A stretch of 5,548 nucleotides of DNA, taken from positions 1 to 5,548 of the forward strand of contig JAHZBJ010000009.1 in assembly GCA_019423445.1 (NCBI GenBank). The letters run 5' to 3'. The notes under the pieces are model-generated. The model was not told the DNA's origin and made no database searches. It was given only the letters and a program-made list of their open reading frames with translations. Source of the DNA: Oscillospiraceae bacterium. GTDB lineage: Bacteria > Bacillota > Clostridia > Oscillospirales > Ruminococcaceae. The translations under genes and the position numbers were made by a program. Each line of letters begins with the position of its first letter. The stretch's first letter is position 1. Shown one piece after another: positions 4,600-5,548 of the stretch.

Positions 4600-5480
4600 T
4601 ACGATCCCTCCCTGGCTTCCCCAAGCCGGTCTGCAATCGCCGCAAACTGCTCCAAGGTCAGGGCCTCAGCGCGGGCTCCAGGGGAGACCCCAGCCTTCTC
4701 CAGCGCCTGACGCACCGTCTCCTTCTCCAGCCCCTGGGCGGAGGAGAGGGTGTTGAGCACCGTCTTCCGCCGCTGGCTGAAAGCCCCCCGGATGACGGCA
4801 AAGAGGGCGGCTTCATCGTTTACTGAAACAGGGGGAGCGGGATGGATGTCCAGCCGGATAACGGTGGAGTCCACCTCCGGAGCGGGCATAAAGCTCCCCC
4901 GGGACACCTGGAACAGCACCCGGGGGGTACTGTAATAGCGGACAGCACAGGAGATAGCGCCCGCTTCCCGGGTGCCGGGGGCGGCGCAGATGCGCTGGGC
5001 CGCCTCCTTCTGGACCATCACGGTGATGGAGCGGATGGGAAGGCGCTGTTCCAGCAGGGACATCAGGATGGGGGAGGTGATGTAATATGGCAGATTGGCG
5101 CAGACCACCACCTCCATGCCGGGGAACTCCCTGGCAATAATCCCGGGAAGGTCCGCTTTCAGCACGTCCTCGTTGATGATGGTGTAGTTGGAGAAGTCCC
5201 GCAGAGTCTCCCGAAGGATGGGCAGAAGCCGGGAGTCAATTTCGATACATACCACTTTCTCCGCCCGGCGGGCAAGCTCCGCAGTGAGAACCCCGATACC
5301 GGCCCCCACTTCGATGACCCCCACCCCGGGCCCCGCGCCCCCCATCTCGGCGATCCTGGGACAAACCGCAGGGTTAATAATAAAGTTCTGCCCCAAAGCC
5401 TTGGAGAAAGTAAACCCGTTTTTTTCCATCAGTTCCCGGATCACCGTCCGGTTGGTCAATGGCTCCATGCGCCCTGCCAT
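4599..5480 (-). CDS. rsmA: 16S rRNA (adenine1518-N6/adenine1519-N6) dimethyltransferase RsmA/KsgA
   Basis: A 293-residue SAM-dependent methyltransferase that dimethylates two adjacent adenines in the 3'-terminal hairpin of 16S rRNA late in 30S assembly. The length is usual for Firmicutes. The N-terminal FSKALGQNFI (25-34) is the family signature. Motif I is VIEVGAGIGVLT (55-66), the acidic SAM ribose contact is Glu80 in CIEID, Asp105 is in NEDVLK, and the catalytic motif IV is NLPYYIT (129-135). MPAPEVDSTVI (198-208) and FSQRRKTVLNTL (234-245) are the conserved C-terminal blocks. The sequence is intact. The ATG at 5480 has AGGAAAGGG immediately upstream; a second ATG at 5468 is also possible and would remove only four residues. 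It leads a two-gene transcript with the TetR regulator. Confidence 0.97.
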   Translation of the reverse strand: MAGRMEPLTNRTVIRELMEKNGFTFSKALGQNFIINPAVCPRIAEMGGAGPGVGVIEVGAGIGVLTAELARRAEKVVCIEIDSRLLPILRETLRDFSNYTIINEDVLKADLPGIIAREFPGMEVVVCANLPYYITSPILMSLLEQRLPIRSITVMVQKEAAQRICAAPGTREAGAISCAVRYYSTPRVLFQVSRGSFMPAPEVDSTVIRLDIHPAPPVSVNDEAALFAVIRGAFSQRRKTVLNTLSSAQGLEKETVRQALEKAGVSPGARAEALTLEQFAAIADRLGEAREGS

Positions 5481-5490
5481 CCCTTTCCTG

Positions 5491-5505
5491 CGCGGTCCCG
5501 CCGCG
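5491..5505 (-). promoter_or_regulatory. small GC hairpin in the rsmA leader
   Basis: CGCGG (5491-5495) and CCGCG (5501-5505) can pair around a 5-base loop just upstream of the rsmA ribosome binding site. It could modestly affect translation initiation. The stem is short and may be incidental in GC-rich sequence. Confidence 0.3.
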
Positions 5506-5517
5506 TTCTTCCCTCTT

Positions 5518-5546
5518 ATGATACCAGAAGATGGGCGCTCTGTAAA
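5518..5546 (-). promoter_or_regulatory. sigma-A-type promoter for rsmA-tetR
   Basis: On the minus strand TTTACA (5541-5546, 5 of 6) lies 17 bp before TATCAT (5518-5523, 5 of 6). This predicts a start near 5511 and a leader of about 30 bases. The site is at the window edge, so additional upstream promoters or genes in the same transcript cannot be excluded. Confidence 0.7.
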
Positions 5547-5548
5547 AC

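Overview
The window looks like a chromosomal segment from a GC-rich, spore-forming, anaerobic Firmicute. A Clostridia member of the Oscillospiraceae type (Flavonifractor/Lawsonibacter-like) is my inference. The support is the tail of an alpha/beta-type small acid-soluble spore protein, a redox-sensing Rex repressor, strong AGGAGG-type ribosome binding sites, sigma-A-like promoters and a high-GC coding bias with AT-rich intergenic gaps. I see no phage, IS, CRISPR, tRNA or rRNA sequence.

Layout. (1) Positions 1-99 hold the end of a spore-protein gene on the + strand, closed by a strong hairpin terminator. (2) Positions 175-1629 are a minus-strand pair: a small protein resembling the universal-stress-protein fold, followed 48 bp later by an alpha/beta hydrolase of the monoacylglycerol-lipase type that starts with GTG. 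(3) Positions 1630-1961 are an AT-rich divergent control region of about 330 bp with a near-consensus promoter facing rex. (4) rex (1962-2627, +) converges on an iron-dependent alcohol dehydrogenase closely resembling FucO (2732-3880, -), with a bidirectional terminator between them. (5) Positions 3881-4011 are a dense control region for fucO. (6) A TetR-family regulator (4012-4599, -) overlaps the stop codon of rsmA/ksgA (4599-5480, -), the 16S rRNA dimethyltransferase. The rsmA promoter lies at the right edge.

How the parts may work together. Rex senses the NADH/NAD+ ratio and usually represses NADH-consuming fermentation genes. FucO consumes NADH by reducing lactaldehyde to 1,2-propanediol. 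The 18-bp spacer of the inferred fucO promoter contains a one-sided match to the Rex operator consensus. A second palindrome (AAGTGACACTT) overlaps its -35 box, next to the gene for a TetR-type regulator whose terminator repeats the same 9-mer. This suggests that fucO may have two inputs, redox through Rex and a small-molecule signal through the TetR protein. That is a hypothesis from sequence, not a demonstrated circuit.

I found no clearly new multi-gene system. The genes are ordinary, and the most interesting signals are regulatory.
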